A program made the translations under genes and the position numbers. This document shows positions 34,534 to 43,344 of a stretch of 64,000 bases of DNA, in pieces. The notes under the pieces are model-generated. The model was not told the DNA's origin, made no database searches, and saw nothing but the letters and a program-made list of their open reading frames with translations. Location: assembly GCF_000775995.1 (NCBI RefSeq), contig NZ_CP009227.1, forward strand, positions 2,644,068-2,708,067. Reading direction: 5' to 3'. Source of the stretch: Treponema sp. OMZ 838. GTDB taxonomy: Bacteria > Spirochaetota > Spirochaetia > Treponematales > Treponemataceae. Numbering within the stretch: position 1 is the first letter of the stretch; each line of letters opens with the position of its first letter.

Positions 34534-35994
34534 ATGAAGAAAAAAGATGAGTTTATTTTTGATGAGAGATTCCATGTATACCGGCTAAACGGCGAAATCA
34601 TTCCATCCGTTACAAAAATCATCCGCACTATTGCAGGAAAAGATTTATCACATATTCCTCCTGACATTTTGCAAAAAGCAGCGGCGCGCGGTACGGCAAT
34701 TCATAAAGAAATTGAAACAGGTGTTATTCAATCCGTTGAAGCAAAATGGATTGAACAGAATATCATTCGTTCATCCTGCAAATTTGAGCAGCAGTTTTAC
34801 CATACCATTGATGATTTTACCTATGCCGGAACTGCCGACATTGTTGCAAGCGATACGCTTTTTGATATTAAAACACAGAAAGAAGCGGACGTATTGAGCT
34901 GGGCGCTCCAACTCAACCTGTACAATCTCTTTTTCAAAAAGAAGTGTTTAAAGGTTTTGCATACGCCGAATACGGGTAATTTTTCGGTTGTCGATATTCC
35001 GTTTTTATCAATGGAGCAGATACAAGAAGTCATTAGCACCTATTTACAAGGCGCTCAATTACGGGAGGATTTTATGAATACACAGGAAGATAAAAAAGAA
35101 GTTGTTGAAATGCCTCCGCTTGCACTCAATCTTGAGGTTGTTGAACAGAATATCGGCACACTGAATACAAACGCCGCACAGCTATTAGAACGAGTTAAAG
35201 AGCGTCTTGCGTTTTATTCGATAGACCGCTATAGCGGCAAAAACATCGCAGCGGCAAAAAAGGATAAGGCAGAGTTAAACAACGCGGCGCAAATGCTCAA
35301 TGCAGAACGTATCCGCATTGAAAAAGAATTTATGAAGCCGATCGAAACATTTAAAGCAACAGTTTCAGAAACGGTAAGTCTCATCAAAGAATGCTCGGCA
35401 AATATTGATGTAATTGTCAAAGAAGTTGAGCAAAAAGAAAAAGATAATAAGAAAGCGATCATTATCGAATACTTTGAATCGCTTCATTTTTCACTTGTTG
35501 ATTTTGAGATGCTGTTTAATCCGAAGTGGCTTAATAAAACAACAAAGCTCAAAGACATTCAAGACGAGATGCGCGGGCGGATTGAAAAGATTGAAGCCGA
35601 TTTAAGTGTTCTTGAGCGTATCGGAGAAGCGGAAGCGAAGCAATATTATTTATCAACGCTGAACCTCGATGCGGCTCTTGCAAAAGCGGATGAAATCAAA
35701 GCGAACAGGGAACGGCTTGCTGCTCTTGAAAAAGCTCAGGCAGAACAAAAAGAGCACGCATTGTCCGAAAAAGAGCGGCTCGATATGGAGGCGGCCGGAG
35801 AAGAAATCCCCTTGGCATACGATGCTTATTGTCCATCTTCGACATCTTTCTCCGATTCGGCACAGACAGAAACGGAGCCACAAGAAAGAGAAGAAAAGTT
35901 ACAGGTTACTTTTATGGTAATTGGAACGGCAGATCAGTTAGTTGATCTTGAGGCATATATGAAAAAGGCACAGTTGCGCTATACATTTCAATAG
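34534..35994 (+). CDS. PD-(D/E)XK exonuclease fused to a DUF1351-type protein
   Basis: 486 aa from ATG 34534 (SD aaggag). Residues 1-180 are a Cas4/RecB-like nuclease: His in 'RGTAIHKEIE', Asp in 'YAGTADIVAS', D-x-K in 'LFDIKTQKEAD'. Residues 181-486 form a long coiled-coil DUF1351-type domain ('AQMLNAERIRIEKEFMKPIE'). In related phages these are separate genes. An in-frame ATG at 35074 with its own strong SD (gggagg) sits exactly at the domain border, so the second domain may also be made alone. It probably works with the ATPase and SSB in recombination. Confidence 0.78.
   Translation: MKKKDEFIFDERFHVYRLNGEIIPSVTKIIRTIAGKDLSHIPPDILQKAAARGTAIHKEIETGVIQSVEAKWIEQNIIRSSCKFEQQFYHTIDDFTYAGTADIVASDTLFDIKTQKEADVLSWALQLNLYNLFFKKKCLKVLHTPNTGNFSVVDIPFLSMEQIQEVISTYLQGAQLREDFMNTQEDKKEVVEMPPLALNLEVVEQNIGTLNTNAAQLLERVKERLAFYSIDRYSGKNIAAAKKDKAELNNAAQMLNAERIRIEKEFMKPIETFKATVSETVSLIKECSANIDVIVKEVEQKEKDNKKAIIIEYFESLHFSLVDFEMLFNPKWLNKTTKLKDIQDEMRGRIEKIEADLSVLERIGEAEAKQYYLSTLNLDAALAKADEIKANRERLAALEKAQAEQKEHALSEKERLDMEAAGEEIPLAYDAYCPSSTSFSDSAQTETEPQEREEKLQVTFMVIGTADQLVDLEAYMKKAQLRYTFQ
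35061..35076 (+). promoter_or_regulatory. Internal ribosome-binding site and start inside the nuclease fusion
   Basis: acgggaggattttATG places an SD (gggagg) 5 nt before an ATG at 35074, in frame with the 34534 start (180 codons). Translation from here gives MNTQEDKKEVVEMPP..., the DUF1351-like domain alone. Confidence 0.6.
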
Positions 35995-36006
35995 GAGGAT
36001 AGAAGT

Positions 36007-36618
36007 ATGTTTAATGATTATCAAATAGATGAGAACTATTTTAACAACAATTTCAAAGCAGGTGAATGGGAATGTACTATATCCAAGGTAGAAGAGAAGG
36101 TGTCAAAGAAGAGTAATCCGATGATCGCTCTTTCGTTTACAATCGATGAGCAAGGGACGCTGTATTATTACATTGTCGATGATGTAAGTTCCGAAGAAGC
36201 ATGGAGACGGCGTAATCAAAACTTGACTCGCTTTTTTGATTGTTTTTCAATCCCGCGTGGAAACTTTAATTATAACTCATGGATTGGAAAAAGAGGCATT
36301 ATCAAAATCGACAAACGCGCTCCGAATGAGAATGGAGAGCAAAAGGGTTTTGAGGTAAAAGCCTTAATCGTACCGCAGCAAATGCAGCAAAATAATAATA
36401 ACGGAACTTATCCGCAGCAAAGAAATACAATACCCAATCACCAATCGTACCCTCAACAAGGACAGAGCGCAGCGGTGGCTAACGGATATCAAGGCTATAA
36501 TCAAACATCTCCGCAAAATAGTTATAGTCAAAGACCGTCGGCGTATCAAGGAACGGTACCGCAGAATACACAGCCTGCTACTACCGATCCTGAAAATTTT
36601 GACAATATACCGTTTTAA
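36007..36618 (+). CDS. DUF669-type single-strand DNA binding protein
   Basis: 203 aa. An N-terminal domain (about 1-125) with 'FKAGEWECTISKVEEKVSKK' and 'PMIALSFTI' resembles phage DUF669 proteins. A Gln/Asn/Pro-rich flexible linker follows, and the C-terminus reads DPENFDNIPF. That acidic tip matches the SSB tail (DDDIPF) that recruits repair proteins. It probably replaces SSB in the phage. Confidence 0.75.
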   Translation: MFNDYQIDENYFNNNFKAGEWECTISKVEEKVSKKSNPMIALSFTIDEQGTLYYYIVDDVSSEEAWRRRNQNLTRFFDCFSIPRGNFNYNSWIGKRGIIKIDKRAPNENGEQKGFEVKALIVPQQMQQNNNNGTYPQQRNTIPNHQSYPQQGQSAAVANGYQGYNQTSPQNSYSQRPSAYQGTVPQNTQPATTDPENFDNIPF

Positions 36619-36636
36619 TTGAAGGAGCCTTAATCC

Positions 36637-37068
36637 ATGAAGAGCATCACGGTAACGCTGCATAGAGTTTTTAATAAAGGGCATCTCTGCTTTGAGCTTC
36701 CCAACAATCTCGTAGACAAGGAAGGGATAAAACAAATCCTTTCTTATTGCCGCGATAAGAAAAATGATTATGTCAGCGTTACCCTGACGCCTCCGCGCCG
36801 CCCGCGTAGTACAGGAGATCACTCGCAAAATCATCACTTAAACGGACACATCATGCAGATATGCGCGGACACCGGCAACGATTACGAAACGGTAAAGGCG
36901 AAGGTTAAAATGATTGCCTGCGAATGTTTCGGCTATCCATATACCGAGTTCCAGGGTGTAATCGTTCCGCAAGGTGAATCGAAAGCGAGTACAGAGGAAT
37001 GCGCGTATCTAATAGAAGCAGCGCATTTATTAGCCGCTGACTTAGGCATTATCCTAAAAGAGGAATAA
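36637..37068 (+). CDS. Phage recombination/HNHc-associated protein (NinB-like)
   Basis: 143 aa. The central 'GDHSQNHHLNGHIMQICADTGND', read in positions about 65-87, is the hallmark of a phage family sometimes called NinB-like or putative HNHc nuclease. The C-terminal 'STEECAYLIEAAHLLAADLGI' follows it in homologues. It probably binds ssDNA or DNA junctions. The exact family assignment is uncertain. Confidence 0.6.
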   Translation: MKSITVTLHRVFNKGHLCFELPNNLVDKEGIKQILSYCRDKKNDYVSVTLTPPRRPRSTGDHSQNHHLNGHIMQICADTGNDYETVKAKVKMIACECFGYPYTEFQGVIVPQGESKASTEECAYLIEAAHLLAADLGIILKEE

Positions 37069-37071
37069 CAG

Positions 37072-37374
37072 ATGACAGAGCAGCAAGAAAAACAGCGCCG
37101 CTATGCACTGGCAAAAAGCGGCGGGGTATGTGAAGTATGCGGGCAGCGCCCTTTATGTGGAGCGTTGCAAGGGGCGCACCGGATTGGCAACACAAAAACA
37201 AACCGTGCGAAATACGGCGATTTTATTATCGACCATATTTTAAATATCGGCATGACGTGCAGCCAGCGGTGTAACGGTGCGCTTGATATTAGCCGAAACG
37301 AGGGCGCTTGTATTGCGCTTTGTAAAGCGATTTACGAGCGGGAGGCACTCAAATATCAAACGGATAGACAGTAG
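37072..37374 (+). CDS. HNH-like zinc-binding protein
   Basis: 100 aa. 'CEVCGQRPLCGALQGAHRIG' supplies a CxxC and an AH pair, and later 'IIDHILNIGMTCSQRCNGAL' supplies a His and a CxxxC. This is an HNH/NinG-like arrangement. It may be a structure-specific nuclease in the recombination cluster. It overlaps the next gene by about 100 nt. Confidence 0.6.
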   Translation: MTEQQEKQRRYALAKSGGVCEVCGQRPLCGALQGAHRIGNTKTNRAKYGDFIIDHILNIGMTCSQRCNGALDISRNEGACIALCKAIYEREALKYQTDRQ

Positions 37375-37768
37375 GCAGCTTCCGTTATTGTTCGATATTC
37401 CGTACTACAGCGAAGCGCAAACAGACAATCAAAGATTTATGAATATGCAAAAACGCTACATCATAGATAACGATACAAAAGCGCTTGCCGATATGTACCG
37501 GCTCGGTGTGAGAGTTGCGCTTAAAATGATTAACAAGTTCGCAGGATCGAACCGGCACCTTCAAAGCCTTGCGCGGATGGAGCGGAGCGAGAAAGCGCAT
37601 AGCGCCTCAAGCTACATTATCGAACAATACTTAAAGCGGCCTACGTTCTACATAAAAAAAAGCTATACGGCATACCTGTATAAAAGAGTCCAGTATGAAC
37701 TTTTTTATCATCGGAAAATCGACGCAGCGATTATCTACTGCGATATGACAAACGCGCTTTATTCATAG
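37277..37768 (+). CDS. Basic phage protein, unknown (start uncertain)
   Basis: Up to 163 aa; strongly basic and helical in the C-terminal part ('GVRVALKMINKFAGSNRHLQ'). The frame from 37277 overlaps the HNH gene. The convincing protein begins near 'RQLPLLFDIPYYSEAQ' (about 37370), and a start at 37440 ('MNMQKRY') is also possible. Function unknown; RusA/replication accessory or regulatory roles cannot be separated. Confidence 0.5.
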   Translation: MRLILAETRALVLRFVKRFTSGRHSNIKRIDSRQLPLLFDIPYYSEAQTDNQRFMNMQKRYIIDNDTKALADMYRLGVRVALKMINKFAGSNRHLQSLARMERSEKAHSASSYIIEQYLKRPTFYIKKSYTAYLYKRVQYELFYHRKIDAAIIYCDMTNALYS

Positions 37769-37781
37769 CGAGGGGGAATGT

Positions 37782-37961
37782 ATGACACAGGCTTATTTAA
37801 TTGCATATCGTGATAATGCGATACGGCAAATGAATTACTTCCATGAAGATAAGAATATGTACACCTTCTGGCGGAATGTGTATCGGCACTATCAAAATAA
37901 AATCGCAGAAATGCGCCATGCTGCATTCTTCGTTCGTAATGAAGAAAGCGGAAGAATTTAA
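37782..37961 (+). CDS. Small phage protein, unknown
   Basis: 59 aa from ATG 37782 with the SD agggggaa. The sequence is MTQAYLIAYRDNAIRQMN... and ends ...EESGRI. It is rich in aromatic and Asn residues and probably helical. It is short but well placed between two genes with its own SD. Confidence 0.6.
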   Translation: MTQAYLIAYRDNAIRQMNYFHEDKNMYTFWRNVYRHYQNKIAEMRHAAFFVRNEESGRI

Positions 37962-38025
37962 CGACTCTGTAAGCGGGTTATAAAACAAGTAATACACGCC
38001 GGATAAGACGGCGAGGAGGTGTGTT

Positions 38026-38358
38026 ATGGAAAAGGTCGCATTGCAAACACTTAATGGCGGTGCGGTGATCGACTTGTTCAATGCAGAGTATGAAAAACTA
38101 CTTGCAAACGTGAACGATGAGAATACCAAGCCAGAAGCAGCGCGAAGTATCAAAATTGAGTTGAAAGTAAAACCGGAAAAGACGCGGCGAGTAGCAACCG
38201 TACATATATCGGTTACGTCTAGTCTCGCTCCGATTAAACCGGCGGAAACGGTCATCTTCTTTGATACCGACAATGGGGAGCTTGCCGCTTTTGAAGATGA
38301 TCCGAAGCAGCAATCGCTCGATTTTAAAGCTGGCACAGTAGCTGCCATAGGAGGTTAA
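38026..38358 (+). CDS. Replication-terminator-type phage protein
   Basis: 110 aa. 'LQTLNGGAVIDLFNAEYEKL', then 'ARSIKIELKVKPEKTR' and 'LAPIKPAETVIFF', follow a Firmicutes-phage family annotated as replication terminator protein. The actual function is untested. It has SD ggaggtg and is followed 4 nt later by the YfdQ-like gene. Confidence 0.55.
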   Translation: MEKVALQTLNGGAVIDLFNAEYEKLLANVNDENTKPEAARSIKIELKVKPEKTRRVATVHISVTSSLAPIKPAETVIFFDTDNGELAAFEDDPKQQSLDFKAGTVAAIGG

Positions 38359-38362
38359 ACGT

Positions 38363-39103
38363 ATGGATTTTGGAAAAGAAGCAATCGAAAAGATTGAACA
38401 GCTGGTAAAAGACAGCTATGCCGTACAGGTAGATGGTAAAACATACAGTGCGCAGGATTTAGAACCTGTACTGTATGAGCCTAAGGCGTCTGCTATCGAG
38501 ATTTCAACACTTACAGGGTTTGTTGATTTTATCGAGAGGAATATTGATGATCTCGATTTTGAAAATTATTACACTGCTGTTGTTGACGATCCCGAAAGAG
38601 TTATGTTGTGCTCTGCTCTTTCGGGAGAAGAGAGAGCTCGAGAGGTGCTTGTAAACGCGAGGCTTGATAATTACATGCAGACTTTCCCATTTGGACAGTT
38701 TATGCCGCAAGAAGAATTTATCATCAAATTACATTCTCTTTTTGAAAAGAAAGAGGGCGATGATTTTAATTATGTTGCGCTGATGGTTTCAAAAATAGTG
38801 CAAGCTGACACGGCCGATACGGATGATGACGGTATTACGCAGCATGTAACCGTCAAAAGAGGCATGAGCGGTGCCTTGAAAGAAAAGGGAGAGATAAAGC
38901 CGATTGTTCGTCTTTCTCCGTATCGAACATTCAGAGAAATTGCGCAGCCTGAAAGTCAATTTTTATTGCGTATCAGAACTGGTGATAACGGAGCGGTACA
39001 AGCTGCGTTGTTCGAAGCTGATGGCGGAGCATGGCGCAATGAAGCGCGCTTACGGATTGCTGCATACTTGAAAGAACATATCAAAGTATCGGTGATTGCT
39101 TAA
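38363..39103 (+). CDS. YfdQ/DUF2303-like phage protein
   Basis: 246 aa. 'ISTLTGFVDFIERNIDDLDF', 'DDDGITQHVTVKRGM', 'LSPYRTFREIAQPESQFLLR' and 'ALFEADGGAWRNEARLRIAAY' follow the order of conserved blocks in YfdQ/DUF2303 phage proteins. Function is unknown. It lies next to the replication-terminator-type gene as in related phages. Confidence 0.65.
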   Translation: MDFGKEAIEKIEQLVKDSYAVQVDGKTYSAQDLEPVLYEPKASAIEISTLTGFVDFIERNIDDLDFENYYTAVVDDPERVMLCSALSGEERAREVLVNARLDNYMQTFPFGQFMPQEEFIIKLHSLFEKKEGDDFNYVALMVSKIVQADTADTDDDGITQHVTVKRGMSGALKEKGEIKPIVRLSPYRTFREIAQPESQFLLRIRTGDNGAVQAALFEADGGAWRNEARLRIAAYLKEHIKVSVIA

Positions 39104-39165
39104 CACCTTTACTCCCTGCTGCTTTTATATCGGCGGGGAGTATTTCCTTAAAAGGATATTGAAGC

Positions 39166-41679
39166 ATGACATACGAAGAATTTTTGAAAGAGAAAATCGC
39201 AATCGCATCATCAAGCGGTTTTTCTGTAGCTGAAAATGACATACATCCTATTTTAAAGCCTCATCAAAAAGATGCCGTAAAGTGGGCAATTGCCGGAGGC
39301 TGCCGTGCTGTTTTTGCAAGTTTCGGCTTAGGCAAAACGGTTATACAGCTCGAGATACTCCGTTTGATTTTAGCAAGAGAAGGCGGCAAGGCGTTGATTG
39401 TAACACCTTTGAATATCGTTGACGAATTTTATCACGATGCGCAAATGCTTCTTGATAATCTTCCTATACGGTATATTAAAACGCAAGAAGATATAGCGGC
39501 GGCAAGTGAAGCAATTCTTATTACAAATTATGAACGTGTGCGGGATGGGAATATCAATCTTGAATCATTCACAGCATGTAGTTTAGACGAAGCGTCTGTA
39601 CTGCGTTCTTTCGGCTCAAAAACCTATCAAGAGTTTTTGCCAAAGTTTAAAAATGTCAAATATAAGTTTGTTGCAACAGCGACGCCCTCTCCGAATAAAT
39701 ATAAAGAGCTTATCCATTACGCAGGTTTTTTAGGCGTGATGGACACCGGTCAAGCCCTTACCCGTTTTTTTAAGCGGGACAGCACGAAAGCTAACAATCT
39801 TACACTTTATCCGCATAAAGAAAAAGAATTTTGGATATGGGTTTCCACGTGGGCGCTTTTTATTACAAAACCTTCCGATGTTAATCCTTCCTATTCCGAT
39901 AGCGGGTATGATTTACCGGCGTTAAACGTTATCTATCATAAGGTATCGGTTGATAATGCAACGGCCGGATGTGAAGATGACGGGCAAGTAAAAATGTTTC
40001 GAGATGCCGCGCTCGGTTTAAAAGAAGCATCGAAAGAAAAGAGAGACAGTATCAGCGATCGAGTAGCGCAAACACTTCAGATAGTGCAGGCCGCCCCTGA
40101 AGATCATTTTATCCTCTGGCATAATTTAGAGGCAGAGAGGCACGCTCTTCAAAAAGCCTTCCCTGATGCAGGTTTTGTGTATGGCAGTCAAGATCTTGAA
40201 AAGAACGTCGAAATTACGAGGGCTTTTAAAAGTGGCAAATTGCAATATCTTGCGACCAAGCCTGATATATCGGCACAAGGCGGCAATATGCAATACCATT
40301 GCCACAAATGTATTTTTGTCGGTATTGATTATAAGTTCAATGATTTTATCCAAGCCGTACACCGCATCTATCGGTTTCAACAGTCGTACCCTGTTGAAGT
40401 ACATATTATCTATACCGAAAGCGAACAAGCAGTATTAAAGGCATTAGAGGAAAAATGGGAGCAACATAAGCATCTTGTATTCCAGATGACAGAAATTGTC
40501 CGTAAATACGGATTATCCTCAGTAACACTTGCAGAAAAACTTGCCCGTACCATCGGTGTTGAAAGAAAAGTAGTTGAGGGTAAGAATTTCAAAGCAGTCT
40601 TAAACGATAATTGTATCGAGCTTCCTACAATGGCAGATAACACGGTTGACCTCGTTGTTACCTCAATTCCGTTCAGCAATCACTATGAGTATACGCCAAC
40701 CTATAACGATTTCGGACACAATGAGAATAACGAAAAGTTCTTTCAACAGATGGATTTTCTCACTCCGCACCTCTTGCGGGTATTAAAACCCGGACGTCTT
40801 GCTTGTGTTCACGTCAAAGATCGTATCTTATTCGGTAATGCAACCGGAGACGGAATGCCGACAGTAGATCCTTTTAGCGATATGACGGTCTTCCATTTTT
40901 TAAAGCATGGGTTTCGCTATATGGGGCGCATTATTATCACCACCGATGTAGTACGAGAAAATAATCAAACCTATCGGCTTGGATGGACTGAACAATGCAA
41001 AGACGGTTCAAAAATGGGTGTAGGATGCCCTGAATACATTCTGCTTTTCCGAAAGTTACCAACCGATACAACGAAAGCATACGCAGATACTCCGGTACAA
41101 AAGACAAAAGAAGCATATAGCCGCGGCAGGTGGCAAATTGATGCGCACGCATATTGGAGATCAAGTGGTAATAGGCTTGTGACACTTGAGGAATTAAAAG
41201 AATGTCCGGTATCCGATATGCAAAAATTGTACCGGCGCTATTCAAAAGAGCATGTTTACAATTATGCCGAACATGTCCGGCTGGCAGAAGAACTAGACGA
41301 AGCGCGGAAGCTACCGGCTTCATTTTCTGTTATTAGCAACGCTTCTCCAAGTGAGTATGTATGGGATGATGTCAATCGTATGTATACGCTCAATAGCGAG
41401 CAGTCGCGAAAAGCGCTTAATATGCACATTTGCCCGCTGCAAATAGATGTTGTTGAACGCCTTATTGAGCGATACTCAAACCCAAAAGAAGTAATTTACG
41501 ATCCGTTTGCGGGGCTTTTTACCGTTCCGTATATTGCTGTAAAAAAAGGCCGCTATGGTATCGGACATGAGCTAAACGAGATTTCATTTAATGATGGCGT
41601 TGCGTATTTGAAAGAAGCTGATATTGAAAAGACAGCGCCAACGCTTTTTGATTTTGATGATTTTAAAATTACAAAATAA
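39166..41679 (+). CDS. SNF2-type helicase fused to a DNA methyltransferase
   Basis: 837 aa. Residues 1-440: SF2 helicase with motif I 'FASFGLGKTVIQLEIL', motif II LDEAS, motif III ATATPSPN, and motif VI 'QAVHRIYRFQQSYPV'. Residues about 475-820: class-beta-like methyltransferase. The catalytic motif is 'TSIPFSNHYEY', a variant of (T/S)PPY, and SAM motif I 'VIYDPFAGLFTVPYIA' comes at the end. It may modify phage DNA while moving along it, or aid replication and evade restriction. Such fusions are known in phages but the target base is not. Confidence 0.85.
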   Translation: MTYEEFLKEKIAIASSSGFSVAENDIHPILKPHQKDAVKWAIAGGCRAVFASFGLGKTVIQLEILRLILAREGGKALIVTPLNIVDEFYHDAQMLLDNLPIRYIKTQEDIAAASEAILITNYERVRDGNINLESFTACSLDEASVLRSFGSKTYQEFLPKFKNVKYKFVATATPSPNKYKELIHYAGFLGVMDTGQALTRFFKRDSTKANNLTLYPHKEKEFWIWVSTWALFITKPSDVNPSYSDSGYDLPALNVIYHKVSVDNATAGCEDDGQVKMFRDAALGLKEASKEKRDSISDRVAQTLQIVQAAPEDHFILWHNLEAERHALQKAFPDAGFVYGSQDLEKNVEITRAFKSGKLQYLATKPDISAQGGNMQYHCHKCIFVGIDYKFNDFIQAVHRIYRFQQSYPVEVHIIYTESEQAVLKALEEKWEQHKHLVFQMTEIVRKYGLSSVTLAEKLARTIGVERKVVEGKNFKAVLNDNCIELPTMADNTVDLVVTSIPFSNHYEYTPTYNDFGHNENNEKFFQQMDFLTPHLLRVLKPGRLACVHVKDRILFGNATGDGMPTVDPFSDMTVFHFLKHGFRYMGRIIITTDVVRENNQTYRLGWTEQCKDGSKMGVGCPEYILLFRKLPTDTTKAYADTPVQKTKEAYSRGRWQIDAHAYWRSSGNRLVTLEELKECPVSDMQKLYRRYSKEHVYNYAEHVRLAEELDEARKLPASFSVISNASPSEYVWDDVNRMYTLNSEQSRKALNMHICPLQIDVVERLIERYSNPKEVIYDPFAGLFTVPYIAVKKGRYGIGHELNEISFNDGVAYLKEADIEKTAPTLFDFDDFKITK

Positions 41680-41691
41680 CGGAGTTTCAAT

Positions 41692-42552
41692 ATGGCGGAA
41701 AGTTTTATCTTTTATGAAACCTTTGCAAAACAATTAAAACTATTAGACAAAGAATTGCGCTATAGGTTTTATGAAGCGATTATTGAATACGGGCTTTACG
41801 GTACGAAGCCTGATTTTACGGGGCTTGAGGCGTGCGCCTGGCTTCCGATACAAGAAGCTATCGACAATGCCAAAGCCCGCCGCATAAAAAACACCGAAGA
41901 CGGGAAAAAAGGCGGACGGCCGGAAATACCGCAAGAAATACAGCAGGCTGTCTGTGAAGATTTACAAGCAGGGCTGACACAAAAAGAAATTGCTGAAAAA
42001 TATGGAGTATCACAACAAGTTGTATCAAAAATTAAAAAAGAGGTTTATGGTACCACGTACTATAAACCCTCGTCAAATACCACAAACCTTGATGTAGATG
42101 TAGATGTTAATGGTGATGTTAATGGTGATGTTAATGAAATAGTATCCCCGCCGGAAGAACCGGACGGGGATGTAAACCCTACACCTATTAAAAAAACACA
42201 AATAATTCCAGAACAAGCGGAGCGTTTAGCGCACCTACTCTATGACCTCCACCGGCAGTCAGACCCTCATTTTACTACCAGTCAAAAGCATATTGAGCAA
42301 TGGGCGAGGGATATCGAAAAACTCAACCGCATTGATAAACGCAGCTATGAAGACATTGAGAAAGTAATCCGCTGGGCAAAAACGGCGGATAATTTCTGGT
42401 GCCCAAATATCATATCCGGCTCAAAATTGCGAAAAAAATATCCGCAGGTCTTTTTGCAAATGCAACAGCAATACGCCCGCTCCCCCCCTGAAGGGAAAAA
42501 TAAGCGGTTTGATTACAACGTAACCGGCGCTCAAGAAGAGATGCCGTTTTAA
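41692..42552 (+). CDS. Phage replication initiator-like protein
   Basis: 286 aa. An N-terminal DUF6291-like part (about 1-70, 'DKELRYRFYEAIIEYGLYG') is followed by a helix-turn-helix ('GLTQKEIAEKYGVSQQVVSKIKKE', about 88-111). A repetitive Asp/Val/Asn linker follows, then a C-terminal helicase-loader-interaction-like region ending 'AQEEMPF'. It sits directly upstream of the DnaC-like loader, like lambda O before P. The DNA repeats inside it (42091-42170) are ori candidates. Confidence 0.7.
   Translation: MAESFIFYETFAKQLKLLDKELRYRFYEAIIEYGLYGTKPDFTGLEACAWLPIQEAIDNAKARRIKNTEDGKKGGRPEIPQEIQQAVCEDLQAGLTQKEIAEKYGVSQQVVSKIKKEVYGTTYYKPSSNTTNLDVDVDVNGDVNGDVNEIVSPPEEPDGDVNPTPIKKTQIIPEQAERLAHLLYDLHRQSDPHFTTSQKHIEQWARDIEKLNRIDKRSYEDIEKVIRWAKTADNFWCPNIISGSKLRKKYPQVFLQMQQQYARSPPEGKNKRFDYNVTGAQEEMPF
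42091..42135 (+). repeat. Iteron-like repeats inside the initiator gene
   Basis: gatgta (x2, 42091-42102), then three steps of gatgttaatggt (42103-42114, 42115-42126, 42127-42135 truncated). They encode a D-V/N-G linker. Confidence 0.65.
42145..42170. other. GC-rich hairpin next to the iteron-like repeats
   Basis: The arm tccccgccgg (42145-42154) pairs with ccggacgggga (42160-42170) around aagaa, with one bulged base. It follows the repeats by 10 nt. A strong stem beside A/T-rich iterons would fit a replication origin inside the initiator gene. Confidence 0.45.
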
Positions 42553-42567
42553 GCTCAAGGAGGAATT

Positions 42568-43326
42568 ATGCGCACGTGTGAAATAAAGCAAGCAAAAAAC
42601 TGTATTCCACGTTTTCACGGCAAAGAGGGAACCTTTCACTGCAAAAAGCACGGGAACGTGAAGGTAATGCACCTAGACGGATCAACCAAGCCGCCAGAAT
42701 GTCCTTTGTGTATGCAAGAGCAGGAAGAACAAAAAAAGAGAGAAAAGTTTGAAGAACAGCGAATAAAGCATCTGCTGAAAATCGGGATTCGAGACAAGTA
42801 TTTTAACGAAAGCTTCGTCACTTATAATCCACCAAACGAAAAAGCAGCGCAGTATCTCCAAGACCTTTACGAACTTGCCAAAAATCCGCGCGATACGTTT
42901 GTTTTGATGTATGGGAACGGCGGAACAGGTAAAAGCCATCTTGCAAGTTCGGCGGCGATACTCAACAACGGAATATATACGACATGGGAACTTTTAGACC
43001 TAAGACTTCGATCAACGTATAACAGCTATGCAGCAAAGAAAACAGAATATCAGATGACGATGTATTTCTGTACCATTCCGTTTCTTGTTATCGACGAAAT
43101 CGATAAGGGTAAAAACGAAGATGCAAAGATGCGCTGTTTATCGCTTATTTGCCGCGAACGGTATGAGCGCAATCGCCCGCTCTGGCTTGCGGGTAATTGT
43201 AATTATGAGTGGGTAAAAACAATGCTTGACAGTTCTGTTATTGACCGACTGAAAGAAAAGGGGAAGTCGTTCAATTTCTTCTGGGAAAGCTACCGGCCGA
43301 AGCTGCGGGAAGCAGAAGCGATTTAG
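42568..43326 (+). CDS. DnaC-like helicase loader ATPase
   Basis: 252 aa. An N-terminal zinc region has two Cys groups ('CKKHGN' and 'CPLCMQE'), then a long charged helix. The AAA+ core has Walker A GNGGTGKSH (about 115-123), Walker B 'FLVIDEIDKG' and sensor 'WLAGNCNYEW', and Arg finger region 'DRLKEKGKSFNFFW'. It loads the replicative helicase at the phage origin. It follows the initiator gene by 15 nt. Confidence 0.87.
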   Translation: MRTCEIKQAKNCIPRFHGKEGTFHCKKHGNVKVMHLDGSTKPPECPLCMQEQEEQKKREKFEEQRIKHLLKIGIRDKYFNESFVTYNPPNEKAAQYLQDLYELAKNPRDTFVLMYGNGGTGKSHLASSAAILNNGIYTTWELLDLRLRSTYNSYAAKKTEYQMTMYFCTIPFLVIDEIDKGKNEDAKMRCLSLICRERYERNRPLWLAGNCNYEWVKTMLDSSVIDRLKEKGKSFNFFWESYRPKLREAEAI

Positions 43327-43344
43327 AGAGGAGGTAAAGGAAAA

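Noticed and set aside
37277..37370. First 31 codons of the frame starting at 37277
   Set aside because: They overlap the HNH gene and have no SD; the true start of the basic protein is probably later.
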